The position numbers and the translations under genes are program-made. Source: Heyndrickxia camelliae (lineage in GTDB: Bacteria; Bacillota; Bacilli; Bacillales; Bacillaceae_C). Taken from it: a stretch of 64,000 nt of DNA. How positions within the stretch are numbered: the stretch's first letter is position 1; each line of letters begins with the position of its first letter. The stretch spans positions 470,895 through 534,894 of the forward strand of contig NZ_PIQO01000001.1 of NCBI RefSeq assembly GCF_002844575.1, in the 5' to 3' direction. Below the pieces are notes generated by a model that made no database searches, had not been told where the DNA came from, and saw nothing but the letters and a program-made list of their open reading frames with translations. Shown one piece after another: positions 1 through 8,292 of the stretch.

Positions 1-415
1 TCGGATCTACTTCTGGATGAATGAAAACGGGAGTTGCTCCGGAAAATACAATTGCTGACATAACAGATTTGTGAACATTTCTCGGCACTATAATTTTATC
101 GCCAGGTCCGCAAACAGCCATTACCATTGTCATGATTGCCCCGCTTGTTCCTTGAACAGAGAAAAAGGTATGATCTGCACCGAATGCTTCTGCTGCCAAT
201 CTCTGTGCTTTCATAATCATTCCTTTAGGTTGATGTAAATCATCAAGTGGTGAAATATTTATCAAATCGATAGATAAAGCATTATCTCCGATAAATTCAC
301 GAAATTCAGGATCAATTCCAGTTCCTTTTTTATGCCCTGGAATATGAAATTGAACAGGGTTCTTTTTTGCATGTTCCATTAACCCGGTAAATAAAGGAGT
401 TTCATTTTGCGACAA
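1..415 (-). CDS. speA: Orn/Lys/Arg decarboxylase, N-terminal part (arginine decarboxylase SpeA-like), cut by window start
   Basis: This is the 5' part of a minus-strand gene that runs off the left edge; about 138 residues are visible. The translation starts MSQNETPLFTGLMEHAKK and contains the segments FHIPGHKKG and FFSVQGTSGA, typical of the PLP-dependent fold-I Orn/Lys/Arg decarboxylases. Its place next to yktA/yktB matches B. subtilis speA, the arginine decarboxylase that makes agmatine for polyamine synthesis. The start is a TTG (complement of 413-415) with GAGGTG nine bases upstream; no ATG is in frame there. The PLP lysine lies outside the window, so the substrate (arginine or lysine) cannot be settled here. 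Confidence 0.85.
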   Translation of the reverse strand, partial: MSQNETPLFTGLMEHAKKNPVQFHIPGHKKGTGIDPEFREFIGDNALSIDLINISPLDDLHQPKGMIMKAQRLAAEAFGADHTFFSVQGTSGAIMTMVMAVCGPGDKIIVPRNVHKSVMSAIVFSGATPVFIHPEVDP

Positions 416-630
416 TTTGTTGAGCACCTCATTTATCTTAAGTGAATTTTTTTTACATCCTTTATTATTGCACATTAATAATATTGTTTTAATAAATCAA
501 GGATAAGCAATAATTACATAAAACAAATGAATTATAGCATTTAAACCGTGCTTTGCAAATAGTTACTTTATCCAAAAAGGAATTTATTATTATAATATAG
601 AAATATGTAAGGGAGAAAGGGAGTGTTTGG

Positions 631-1590
631 ATGAATTGGGAAACGAGGGTAACACGAATTTTTAACATAAAGTATCCTATTATTCAAGGTGGATTAGCAT
701 ACCTTGCCTATGCTGAACTGGCTGCAGCAGTCTCTAATGCAGGAGGACTCGGCCAAATCACTGCAATGTCATTGGAAGACCCTGAAAAACTAAGAGATGA
801 AATAAGAAAGGTTAAAAAACTCACAGATAAACCATTTGGTGTGAACTTTGCCATTGGTCAGCATGGAAGGCCCTTTTCACATTTTGTAGAAGTTGCCATA
901 GAAGAAAAAGTACCAGTTGTTTCTGTTACAGGCGGAAACCCAACTCCTTTTTTTCAGCAACTAGGGGGTGTAAACGTAAAGAAGCTTGTCTTAGTAGCAG
1001 CTAAAAAGCAGGCTCAAAAGGCTGAAACCTTAGGTGCAGATGCTGTAATGGTAGTTGGAAATGAAGGTGGAGGACACCTAGGAAAAGATGAAATCGGAAC
1101 ATTTGTCCTCGTACCTCAAGTTGTTGATGCAGTAGGCATCCCTGTTATTGCTTCGGGAGGAATCGGCGATGGCAGAGGGCTAATGGCAGCATTAAGCTTA
1201 GGAGCAGAAGGTGTCGAAATGGGCACTAGATTTATTGCAACAAAGGAATGTGTACATGCTTCCGATATTTATAAACAAGCCCTAGTAGAGGGTGAGGAAA
1301 CCGACACAGTGGTGATAAAAAAATCGCTTGGTGCACCTGCACGTGCTATTATAAATAATTGGACTGAACAAATTTTGGATATCGAAAAGCAAATGGGAGG
1401 GTATGAAGCTCTAAAAACATACATAAGCGGTTCAGCAAACAAAAAATATATCTATGATGGAAAAGTGGATGAAGGATTTGCTTGGGCTGGGCAAGTGATG
1501 GGGCTTATAAAGGATGTGCCTACTGTTGCAGAGCTTTTTGAGAGAATGATTAAACAGGCGGAAGATATCCGTGGAAATTGGTCAAAATAA
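631..1590 (+). CDS. Nitronate monooxygenase / 2-nitropropane dioxygenase family flavoprotein
   Basis: A 319-residue TIM-barrel FMN protein of the NMO/FabK-like family. The N-terminus carries the family signature IIQGG near residue 17, followed by AVSNAGGLGQI. The later VVGNEGGGHLG and VIASGGIGDGRG segments are the phosphate- and flavin-binding loops of this family, and GTRFIATKE is also typical. Enzymes of this type oxidise nitronates with FMN, but many members have other or unknown substrates, so the exact reaction is open. The ATG has a strong GGGAGAAAGGGAG ribosome site 7-19 bases upstream. It stands alone between speA and yktA; I do not recall this gene at this spot in B. subtilis, so it is probably an addition here. 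Confidence 0.85.
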   Translation: MNWETRVTRIFNIKYPIIQGGLAYLAYAELAAAVSNAGGLGQITAMSLEDPEKLRDEIRKVKKLTDKPFGVNFAIGQHGRPFSHFVEVAIEEKVPVVSVTGGNPTPFFQQLGGVNVKKLVLVAAKKQAQKAETLGADAVMVVGNEGGGHLGKDEIGTFVLVPQVVDAVGIPVIASGGIGDGRGLMAALSLGAEGVEMGTRFIATKECVHASDIYKQALVEGEETDTVVIKKSLGAPARAIINNWTEQILDIEKQMGGYEALKTYISGSANKKYIYDGKVDEGFAWAGQVMGLIKDVPTVAELFERMIKQAEDIRGNWSK

Positions 1591-1621
1591 CAGCATGTAA
1601 AATAAGAAAGATGGTGATAAG

Positions 1622-1891
1622 ATGGAGTACCAATATCCATTTGACACAGATTGGAGTACGAAGGAAGTTGTAGATGTTATACAATTTTTCGAAACCATAG
1701 AAAAGGCATACGAAAAAGGAATACCTCGGGAAAAATTAATGGAAAAATATAAACGCTTTAAGGAAATAGTTCCCGGAAAGGCAGAAGAAAAGAAATATTG
1801 CAATGAATTTGAAAAAGAGAGTGGTTATTCTCCATATCAGGTAATTAAGAAAATGAAAGAGATGGAGCATGGTAAGATTATAAAAATGTAA
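1622..1891 (+). CDS. yktA: UPF0223 family protein YktA
   Basis: An 89-residue acidic/basic helical protein. The segments [17 protein letters not shown] and [16 protein letters not shown] match the small conserved UPF0223 family (YktA in B. subtilis, 88 aa). No function is established. It lies 31 bp after the nitronate monooxygenase-like gene, with GATGGTGATAAG as ribosome site, so the two may be co-transcribed. A clear terminator follows directly. The neighbour on the other side, yktB, is convergent, the same arrangement I recall from B. subtilis. Confidence 0.85.
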   Translation: MEYQYPFDTDWSTKEVVDVIQFFETIEKAYEKGIPREKLMEKYKRFKEIVPGKAEEKKYCNEFEKESGYSPYQVIKKMKEMEHGKIIKM

Positions 1892-1920
1892 ACCGCAAAG
1901 CTAATGCTTGCGGTTTTTTT
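1891..1920 (+). terminator. Intrinsic terminator after yktA
   Basis: ACCGCA pairs with TGCGGT, with an inner AGC/GCT and a TAAT loop, followed by seven to eight T. It starts at the yktA stop codon. It could also slow transcription arriving from yktB on the other strand. Confidence 0.8.
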
Positions 1921-1945
1921 GACTATTTTATCAAAATGTTGTTTG

Positions 1946-2563
1946 CTACATTTTATAAAGGGGTACTAAAGTATTAAAGGTATCTTGAATATGATTTATT
2001 AATTGTTCACCAGACATTTCTACTACTTGTTCTCTTGGAATATTTATTCCGCAGAGAATTTCCGCTTTTTTAATCGTTTGGACACGTTTAAATAGCTGCA
2101 TTAAGTCGTCTTTACTCATGTCTTTCATTGCTTTTGCATCGGGTTTCATATGATCGCCAGACCATACAAAGGTAGAGGGAATTTCACCGATAATTTTCCC
2201 AATATTCTTCTCGAATTTTTTACCGTATTCTACCTTTAGCGGTGATTCATATATAACTGCAAACCAAACAAATAGATGAGTATGCCACAGGCCGATTTGA
2301 AAATGTGGCACCATTTTATAGCCGTGCTTGTTATTGGCGAAAGCAACCCATGTATCATTTGGCGGATTTATCGTTCTGCGAGCATGTTTTGCAACATGAG
2401 GAAATATTTCTTCACCAGTTAAAACACTTAAAGCAGGAGCAAAATGCTCGCCAAGATGGGCTAATTTGGGCCGTAAAGTAGAAATAAGCTTTTCCATTCT
2501 TGCATCAAGCCCATCTATTAAAAATAAATCGAAATCTTCATTTGTAAATCCATTAAAACTCAT
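1946..2563 (-). CDS. yktB: UPF0637 / DUF1054 family protein YktB
   Basis: A 205-residue soluble protein with the conserved segments [26 protein letters not shown] and FVWFAVIYE, which I recognise as the DUF1054 (UPF0637, YktB) family found across Bacillaceae. Function is unknown. The start ATG has GAGAGGTG eight bases upstream. A plausible sigma-A promoter with a roughly 115-base leader lies upstream on the minus strand. It converges with yktA. Confidence 0.85.
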   Translation of the reverse strand: MSFNGFTNEDFDLFLIDGLDARMEKLISTLRPKLAHLGEHFAPALSVLTGEEIFPHVAKHARRTINPPNDTWVAFANNKHGYKMVPHFQIGLWHTHLFVWFAVIYESPLKVEYGKKFEKNIGKIIGEIPSTFVWSGDHMKPDAKAMKDMSKDDLMQLFKRVQTIKKAEILCGINIPREQVVEMSGEQLINHIQDTFNTLVPLYKM

Positions 2564-2904
2564 AGTTGTGACACCTCTCTATAATTCATGCTTGTCTTTA
2601 AAAATGGCAGTATTTTGTTCAATGTGTTTAATAGTTCCTGGCAAGTGGGAATATAGGTATGAATGATATTTAGTAACAATAAACCTATTTTACCATATTT
2701 AGATACCTGTCCAATATTTTTGCTTATAGTGCTCTTATTAGGCATAAACACATTTTAGTTGCAACCTTTTACTTTAAACATACAATATCATAAGCACGAA
2801 TCTCATATTTTTATTACTGCATAGTAGCTATTTTAATCCGGAATTTTAACTACATTTAAAAAGATTTTTAAGATTGTAATAAGATTGGAAGGATGTGAAA
2901 TTTT
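2564..2904. other. Intergenic region yktB / ykzI
   Basis: This 341-bp AT-rich divergent spacer holds the probable yktB promoter (see next entry). The ykzI ribosome site GGAAGGA is at its right end. I see no further gene; the short reading frames on either strand lack ribosome sites. Confidence 0.5.
2687..2714 (-). promoter_or_regulatory. Probable sigma-A promoter for yktB
   Basis: On the minus strand TTGGAC (2709-2714) and TAAAAT (2687-2692) are 16 bp apart, and TGG directly before the -10 box gives an extended -10. The spacing is good but the -10 is only partly consensus. Confidence 0.45.
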
Positions 2905-3099
2905 ATGAAACAGGTAATGGGTACTACGAAAAAGAAAAAGCATGATCTTGAACGGATTGCAGTTTTACGATTGGAGCTTGATTATGAATTGGCGGTACTA
3001 TTTGAAGCGATGCAAAATAATGATAAAGAATTAAAAACAAAGGCAAAAATGAGACTTGAAAAAATCAGAGATGAACTTCTTAAAATGAAGGCAATTTAG
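2905..3099 (+). CDS. ykzI: Small conserved protein, YkzI-like
   Basis: A 64-residue, lysine- and glutamate-rich helical protein (MKQVMGTTKKKKHDLERIAV...). No cysteine motif or membrane segment is visible. Its position between yktB and suhB matches B. subtilis ykzI (about 62 aa), and the name rests mainly on that position. The ATG follows GGAAGGA by eleven bases. Function unknown. A weak terminator separates it from suhB. Confidence 0.65.
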   Translation: MKQVMGTTKKKKHDLERIAVLRLELDYELAVLFEAMQNNDKELKTKAKMRLEKIRDELLKMKAI

Positions 3100-3132
3100 A
3101 AAGAAAAGTGGTTAAGATTGTTGTATTCTTTT

Positions 3133-3161
3133 CCTCATCTATCAGGATGGGGTTCGTTTTT
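3133..3161 (+). terminator. Probable intrinsic terminator after ykzI
   Basis: CCTCATC pairs with GATGGGG (two G.U pairs) around a short loop and is followed by TTCGTTTTT. The stem is modest, so termination may be partial. Confidence 0.5.
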
Positions 3162-3279
3162 GTGAGTATTATATAAATGAATCATCCCATATTATATTTA
3201 GAAGCAGTAAACTTGAAATAGCTATCGTTTTCCTTTAAGCTAAATTTACATTTAGGTTAGTATGTTTGGAGGATTCATT

Positions 3280-4071
3280 GTGACAAATTGGAATCAAGTA
3301 CATACAGATGTATTGGAGTGGTTAAAAGAAGCGGGGAAAAAAATAACAGACTCCTTTACCCATACTCTTCAGATTCAAACAAAATCAGACAGAAATGATT
3401 TAGTAACAAATATAGATAAGCAAATTGAACAATACTTTATAGGGAAAATTCGTGAAAAATATCCTGAACATCATATTTTGGGGGAAGAAGGCTACGGGGA
3501 AAACTTACATAATACAGAAGGAACTATTTGGATCATTGATCCCATTGATGGAACCGTCAACTTTGTTCACCAGCAAAGGAATTTCTCCATTTCCATCGGT
3601 ATTTATGAGGATGGTATCGGAAAATTAGGATATGTTTATGATGTGGTACATAAAGAACTTTATCATGCCATAGCAGGTACTGGTGCTTACTTCAATGGAA
3701 ATAAATTACCCAAACTGGAAGAACCGCCTCTAAGTGATGCTATAGTAGGGGTAAATGCAACCTGGTTAATATCGAACAAACATGTGCCGATTGAGAACTT
3801 ACATAAATTGGTGAGAGATGTTCGTTCCACAAGATCGCTTGGTTCTGCAGCTCTTGAAATGGCATATATTGCTACTGGTCGCTTTGATGCTTATATAGCG
3901 ATGCGTCTATCCCCATGGGATTTTGCCGCAGGGAAAATTCTTGTAGAAGAACTCGGTGGAAAAATAACAACAGTAAAAGGAGAATCTTTGAATCTCCTAG
4001 AAGGCAGTACAGTATTTGTAAGTAAACCAGGGCTTCATGAGAAAATATTACATGATTATTTATTGAAATAA
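3280..4071 (+). CDS. suhB: Inositol monophosphatase family protein (SuhB/YktC)
   Basis: A 263-residue Mg2+-dependent phosphatase of the inositol monophosphatase superfamily. Visible metal-site motifs are EEG (in HHILGEEGYGE), DPIDGTVNF and the C-terminal WDFAAG. Members hydrolyse inositol-1-phosphate and related sugar phosphates; B. subtilis YktC has this activity in the literature. I place the start at GTG 3280, with GGAGG seven bases upstream (3268-3272). An in-frame ATG at 3262 would put that ribosome site inside the gene and give 269 aa. B. subtilis YktC is about 265 aa. It ends in a terminator shared with ylaF. Confidence 0.9.
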   Translation: MTNWNQVHTDVLEWLKEAGKKITDSFTHTLQIQTKSDRNDLVTNIDKQIEQYFIGKIREKYPEHHILGEEGYGENLHNTEGTIWIIDPIDGTVNFVHQQRNFSISIGIYEDGIGKLGYVYDVVHKELYHAIAGTGAYFNGNKLPKLEEPPLSDAIVGVNATWLISNKHVPIENLHKLVRDVRSTRSLGSAALEMAYIATGRFDAYIAMRLSPWDFAAGKILVEELGGKITTVKGESLNLLEGSTVFVSKPGLHEKILHDYLLK

Positions 4072-4107
4072 GAGGAGGGTGGATCAAGTGATTCACCCTC
4101 CTTAAGT
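4072..4107. terminator. Bidirectional terminator between suhB and ylaF
   Basis: AGGAGGGTG pairs with CACCCTCCT, extended inwards by weaker pairs. T-rich tails follow on both strands, and the element sits between two convergent stop codons. Confidence 0.7.
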
Positions 4108-4109
4108 CT

Positions 4110-4316
4110 TTAAAGCCTTCCTTCTTCTCTCCATTTTTTCTTTGTTTTAAATCCAAGTCCTAAGAATAACATTAAAAATACGATACTAATAACTATTCCA
4201 ATTATACTTGACTCACCAATTGCAACGCCGATACCCATCATAGATAATGCTGCACAGATTGCATAGAGTAAGAAAATCCATTTTATATCCTTCACTTTTA
4301 GTGCCTCCGTTTCCAT
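4110..4316 (-). CDS. ylaF: Small membrane protein YlaF (DUF5325)
   Basis: A 68-residue protein with two hydrophobic segments (WIFLLYAICAALSMMGIGVA and IIGIVISIVFLMLFLGLGF) and a basic tail, TKKKWREEGR. It matches YlaF/DUF5325 by position and pattern. Function unknown. Two starts are possible: ATG 4316 with AGGAG six bases upstream, or GTG at 4293-4295 with GGAGG eight bases upstream. The GTG would give 61 aa, closer to the 62 aa I recall for B. subtilis. Confidence 0.75.
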   Translation of the reverse strand: METEALKVKDIKWIFLLYAICAALSMMGIGVAIGESSIIGIVISIVFLMLFLGLGFKTKKKWREEGRL

Positions 4317-4713
4317 TTCCAGCTCCTATCGAATAGTATACTTCTGGGTCTCCACTCTGCGATAGTCTTAAATGAACTATCGAGTGTGGTTTCCTTCATC
4401 TTGAGTTTTATTTCGAAAGTATGCAATCGATACTCAAAGTGCCTTCACGTTTAATTTTACCTAAAAAGTTTCTGCTTTTCTAGTCACTGTGATATAATAC
4501 TTAAGTTGGAGATATACTAAGGCTGTTCTCGAATAAATTGTTGCTTTTCGTAATCTGTTGTTAGACTTAGCTCCGGGGCATCTTTTCTTAACAAAGATAC
4601 CTATGCTTTAGGTGGATGGAGAAGTTTAAAAGATTTTCTTTTACAAAAGTAACAATGCTTAAGAAAAGAGCCTTTAATAAATATGATCGTCTTTAAGGTC
4701 AGGAGGAACAACT
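4317..4713. other. Intergenic region with the long leader of typA
   Basis: This 397-bp spacer holds an imperfect inverted repeat (4352-4389), a probable extended -10 promoter near 4493 and about 210 bases of untranslated typA leader. In the leader TCTTTTCTTA (4581-4590) can pair perfectly with TAAGAAAAGA (4660-4669). No gene is visible. Confidence 0.6.
4470..4498 (+). promoter_or_regulatory. Probable extended -10 promoter of typA
   Basis: TATAAT (4493-4498) is perfect consensus and is preceded by TGA, giving an extended -10. The -35 region (TTCTGC at 17 bp) is poor, which is usual for extended -10 promoters. Transcription would begin near 4505. Confidence 0.55.
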
Positions 4714-6552
4714 TTGAATAGAAGAGAAGATTTACGAAATATAGCGATTATTGCTCACGTTGACCACGGTAAAACGACACTTGTGGATCAGCTTCTAAAG
4801 CAATCCGGAACATTTCGTTCAAATGAACAGGTAGCAGAACGTGCAATGGATTCTAATGACTTAGAAAGAGAAAGAGGAATTACAATCCTTGCAAAAAATA
4901 CTGCCATTCAATATAAAGATAAAAAAATCAATATTATGGATACACCAGGCCATGCCGATTTTGGTGGAGAAGTAGAACGTATTATGAAAATGGTGGATGG
5001 TGTATTGCTCGTGGTGGATGCCTATGAAGGTTGTATGCCACAAACACGTTTCGTATTAAAAAAGGCATTAGAACAAAATCTTACACCAATTGTAGTGGTG
5101 AATAAAATTGACCGAGATTTTGCCCGTCCAGAAGAAGTGGTGGATGAAGTTCTGGAACTATTTATTGAACTAGATGCAAATGAAGATCAATTAGAATTCC
5201 CTGTTATTTATGCTTCTGGAATCAATGGAACAGCAAGCTCAGACCCTAATAAACAAGATGAAAACATGAAGGTTCTATTTGATACGATTGTCGAACATAT
5301 TCCAGCACCGATTGATAACAGCGACGAGCCATTACAATTTCAGGTTGCATTATTAGACTATAATGATTATGTTGGCCGTATTGGAATTGGACGTGTTTTC
5401 CGGGGAACGATGAAAGTAGGAGAACAAGTTGCATTAATGAAATTGGATGGTTCAGTAAAACAATTTCGTGTGACCAAGTTATTTGGATTCTTTGGATTGA
5501 AACGAGTTGAAATTCAAGAAGCATATGCCGGTGATTTAGTAGCTGTATCTGGAATGGAAGATATTAACGTCGGAGAAACCGTTTGTCCTATTGACAATCA
5601 AGATCCACTTCCTCCACTTCGAATCGATGAGCCAACTTTACAAATGACATTCATTGTAAATAACAGCCCATTTGCAGGAAGAGAAGGGAAGTTTGTAACA
5701 GCACGTAAAATCGAAGAAAGACTTCGCTCTCAACTTCAAACAGACGTGAGTTTAAAAGTTGAAAATACCGATTCACCTGATGCATGGGTAGTATCCGGTC
5801 GTGGCGAATTGCATCTTTCCATTCTAATTGAAAATATGCGTCGCGAAGGATTTGAACTTCAAGTTTCAAAACCGGAAGTTATTGTAAAAGTAATTGATGG
5901 AGTTCGTTGTGAACCAATTGAACGCGTGCAAATCGATGTCCCTGAGGAAAACACTGGTGCTATTATTGAATCAATAGGTTCCCGCAAAGGTGAAATGCTA
6001 GACATGATTAATAATGGAAACGGTCAAGTTCGTTTAATCTTCAACGTACCAGCGAGAGGACTAATCGGTTATTCAACAGAGTTTATGACATTAACGCGCG
6101 GATATGGAATCCTAAACCATACATTTGACAGCTATCAGCCAATGCAGCCTGGAAAAGTCGGGGGACGTCATCAAGGTGTTCTAGTATCGATGGAAACAGG
6201 AAAAGCAACTACTTATGGAATTATGCAAGTGGAGGACCGCGGAACTATTTTTGTGGAACCAGGTACCGATATTTATGAAGGTATGATTGTAGGAGAAAAT
6301 ACACGTGAAAATGATATTACAGTTAATATTACTAAGGTGAAACATGCAACAAACGTTCGTTCAGCAACAAAAGATCAAACTTCTGTTATCAAAAAGCCAC
6401 GTATCATGTCACTTGAAGAAGCCCTAGAGTATTTAAATGATGATGAGTATTGTGAGGTAACACCAGAATCAATCCGTTTACGTAAAAAAATATTAAATAA
6501 AAACGAACGTGAAAAGGTTGCTAAAAAGCAAAAGTTTGCAGAAATGAAATAA
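4714..6552 (+). CDS. typA: Translational GTPase TypA/BipA
   Basis: A 612-residue ribosome-associated GTPase. G1 is AHVDHGKTTL (residues 14-23); RGITI, DTPGHADFGGE and NKIDRD are G2-G4. The EF-G-like domains follow, then the BipA-specific C-terminal domain (GRHQGVLVSMETGKAT). BipA acts in ribosome assembly and low-temperature growth in other bacteria, and B. subtilis YlaG is the counterpart. The start is TTG 4714 with AGGAGG seven bases upstream; ATG is not available. It is preceded by an unusually long structured leader and followed by ylaH after 138 bp. Confidence 0.95.
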   Translation: MNRREDLRNIAIIAHVDHGKTTLVDQLLKQSGTFRSNEQVAERAMDSNDLERERGITILAKNTAIQYKDKKINIMDTPGHADFGGEVERIMKMVDGVLLVVDAYEGCMPQTRFVLKKALEQNLTPIVVVNKIDRDFARPEEVVDEVLELFIELDANEDQLEFPVIYASGINGTASSDPNKQDENMKVLFDTIVEHIPAPIDNSDEPLQFQVALLDYNDYVGRIGIGRVFRGTMKVGEQVALMKLDGSVKQFRVTKLFGFFGLKRVEIQEAYAGDLVAVSGMEDINVGETVCPIDNQDPLPPLRIDEPTLQMTFIVNNSPFAGREGKFVTARKIEERLRSQLQTDVSLKVENTDSPDAWVVSGRGELHLSILIENMRREGFELQVSKPEVIVKVIDGVRCEPIERVQIDVPEENTGAIIESIGSRKGEMLDMINNGNGQVRLIFNVPARGLIGYSTEFMTLTRGYGILNHTFDSYQPMQPGKVGGRHQGVLVSMETGKATTYGIMQVEDRGTIFVEPGTDIYEGMIVGENTRENDITVNITKVKHATNVRSATKDQTSVIKKPRIMSLEEALEYLNDDEYCEVTPESIRLRKKILNKNEREKVAKKQKFAEMK

Positions 6553-6690
6553 TTTAAAAAATGATTTATGGTAGAAGTATGTTATTCTAAAGATGTGGGA
6601 AGGCATTCTCACATCTCTCTTAATGGATTAGGGGACAAATAAGATAAATGTATGATTTATCTTCAAAATAATCAGAAAGGGGTACAGGAC

Positions 6691-7017
6691 TTGCCAAGCA
6701 CAGATGTTCACGAAAGACTTTCCTTCTTTGCTTCCTTATATCGGGTTGACCAGAATCCGGAATTGGGAATGTGGCTGCTTTATATAACTATTATTGCTCT
6801 TTGTATTTTGGTTTTTAAGCTTGGATTTGCTAAAAAGCTGCCATTATTAAAATCTGCTGTCATTTACATATTTTTAATATTGGGATGTACTATCTTAACT
6901 TTTCTTGGCATATTTTTGCCAATTACGGAAGGGTTAGTGGTTGCAAGTCTAATTTTGATTATTTATAAAATTCGCCTCCACAACCAGAAAAAAGCAGAAG
7001 CACAAAAAAATATGTAA
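6691..7017 (+). CDS. ylaH: Membrane protein YlaH
   Basis: A 108-residue protein with three predicted membrane segments ([19 protein letters not shown], then [20 protein letters not shown], then [14 protein letters not shown]). The pattern matches YlaH of B. subtilis (about 105 aa), function unknown. I choose TTG 6691 because GAAAGGGG ends eight bases upstream. An in-frame ATG at 6652 would add 13 unconserved residues and has no ribosome site. The stop codon lies inside the shared terminator with ylaI. Confidence 0.8.
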   Translation: MPSTDVHERLSFFASLYRVDQNPELGMWLLYITIIALCILVFKLGFAKKLPLLKSAVIYIFLILGCTILTFLGIFLPITEGLVVASLILIIYKIRLHNQKKAEAQKNM

Positions 7018-7047
7018 AGACCCGCTAATAATAGCCGGGTCTTTATT
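7016..7047. terminator. Bidirectional terminator between ylaH and ylaI
   Basis: AAAGACCC pairs with GGGTCTTT around CTAATAATAG, followed by TTATT on the plus strand. It overlaps the stop codons of both convergent genes. Confidence 0.8.
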
Positions 7048-7228
7048 CGTCTTCTGGCTGTGTTTCTGCTGATCTGGCTGCAAGTCTGTCTAATGCTTTT
7101 TTGGTTATTCTATCATGACACTCATCACACATATATGTATGGATGGGACGGTTTTTTAAGCGTTTGGCTATTAGTGTGTCATCATCAATCGATTCTATCT
7201 TTTCACATAAAATACATTTCACGTTCAT
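7043..7228 (-). CDS. ylaI: YlaI family small zinc-ribbon-like protein (DUF2197)
   Basis: A 61-residue protein with two CxxC pairs: CILC near residue 5 and CDEC near residue 34. This is the usual arrangement of a zinc-binding knuckle. Sequence and position match YlaI/DUF2197 of B. subtilis; the function is not known. The ATG has GAGGTG eight bases upstream. Its stop codon lies within the terminator shared with ylaH. Confidence 0.85.
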   Translation of the reverse strand: MNVKCILCEKIESIDDDTLIAKRLKNRPIHTYMCDECHDRITKKALDRLAARSAETQPEDE

Positions 7229-7298
7229 ATCGGTTACACCTCAAGAATTTTCTCAAAATCAATCCTTTTCCAGTATACCATGATTAATCGTGAAAAAT

Positions 7299-7898
7299 TT
7301 ATTTTTTGTGATTTGATTGTTCCTCTTGTTGTTTCTCCAATTTATTTTCATTTTGATTGTTTAAATTTTGTTTAGGTTTTTCCAGTGCGTTATCTGGATT
7401 TTTTGCAGGAACGATATTTTTTGGAATTTCAGGCATCAGTCTCCCCGCAATATCCGCAAGTTCACGAACGATCCCTTGTCCTGGTTTGCCGTTTCGAATA
7501 TCCGCTGCTATCTCTTTCAATCGAGCAGTGATATCTGGATCTGCAACGACAATGGATTCGGCACCATATGGATCATGCTTCAAGCTTTCCGCAACAGAAT
7601 ATTTAATTGTTCCGACTTGTGAGCGCTCAAGCTTTGAGTCTACATCAATTCCTACTATCGCATATTTTCCGAACACAACAGCAGTAGCATCACGGACTCC
7701 TGGGACATCACTCGCAAGTTTTACTAACCTTTTTGAAACTACGATTCCTGTTTTACGATCTACATTATCAGTTGTTTGATCATTTTTCATTGAAACTGGA
7801 CGTGGAGAGGTATTTTGATTATTCTCCAATACTCCATTTCTTTGTGAGCAAGAAGTTAACAGTAGAAGAAGACATATTAATATACATATTTTTGGCAA
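7299..7898 (-). CDS. ylaJ: YhcN/YlaJ family sporulation lipoprotein
   Basis: A 199-residue exported lipoprotein. A type II signal peptide ends in the lipobox LTSC (cysteine at residue 17). The mature part has the YhcN/YlaJ domain (SDVPGVRDATAVVFGKYAIVGIDVD) and a low-complexity, asparagine- and glutamine-rich C-terminus after residue 165. Family members are found in the spore inner membrane or coat and affect germination in B. subtilis. The start is TTG (7896-7898) with GGGAGGG eight bases upstream. Confidence 0.9.
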   Translation of the reverse strand: MPKICILICLLLLLTSCSQRNGVLENNQNTSPRPVSMKNDQTTDNVDRKTGIVVSKRLVKLASDVPGVRDATAVVFGKYAIVGIDVDSKLERSQVGTIKYSVAESLKHDPYGAESIVVADPDITARLKEIAADIRNGKPGQGIVRELADIAGRLMPEIPKNIVPAKNPDNALEKPKQNLNNQNENKLEKQQEEQSNHKK

Positions 7899-8292
7899 AT
7901 TGTAATCCCTCCCGAATAGCTTTATTAAAATTAAAAAAATAAGTTTTTACCTAAATTTTAAGCAGTTACTCTTTATTTGTTTCAACGGCTTATCGACTAG
8001 CGGACAATCGGGTCCCATCCCAACAGAGCCAATGCAAACAAAATTAGTGATAGTTGACTTTCAATTTCAATAGCTCGCCAGTTACCTCATTGTACTTCCA
8101 TAATCTTAGTTAAAGCCCCTAATGTCCGAACATCAGGCCGCAGGCTTCCACCTTTTATTTTTAGTGTGCAATTTTCTTCTATCTTTATTCGTTCTTTCAT
8201 ATATTTTAGCAATGTCCGTCCACTTCTAATGAACCGGATGAAGAGAAGAAACATAAGATAAACTAATCCAATGAGGAGCAGGAGGCATCAAT
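7899..8292. other. Divergent spacer ylaJ / phoH with a possible repeat remnant
   Basis: This 394-bp spacer contains a GC-richer patch (7984-8040, around GACTAGCGGACAATCGGGTC) that resembles a dispersed intergenic element known to me from Bacillus genomes. The phoH ribosome site AGGAGG (8280-8285) is at the right end. I see no credible gene or clear promoter. Confidence 0.45.

Noticed and set aside
2560-2751. 63-codon minus-strand frame upstream of yktB
   Set aside because: Overlaps the yktB promoter and leader, has no ribosome site and shows no recognisable family.
3262-3279. Longer suhB start at ATG 3262
   Set aside because: It would place the GGAGG ribosome site inside the gene; GTG 3280 has ideal spacing and family length.
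7357-7942. Plus-strand frames opposite ylaJ
   Set aside because: They are antisense shadows; the minus-strand lipobox and YhcN/YlaJ domain identify the real gene.
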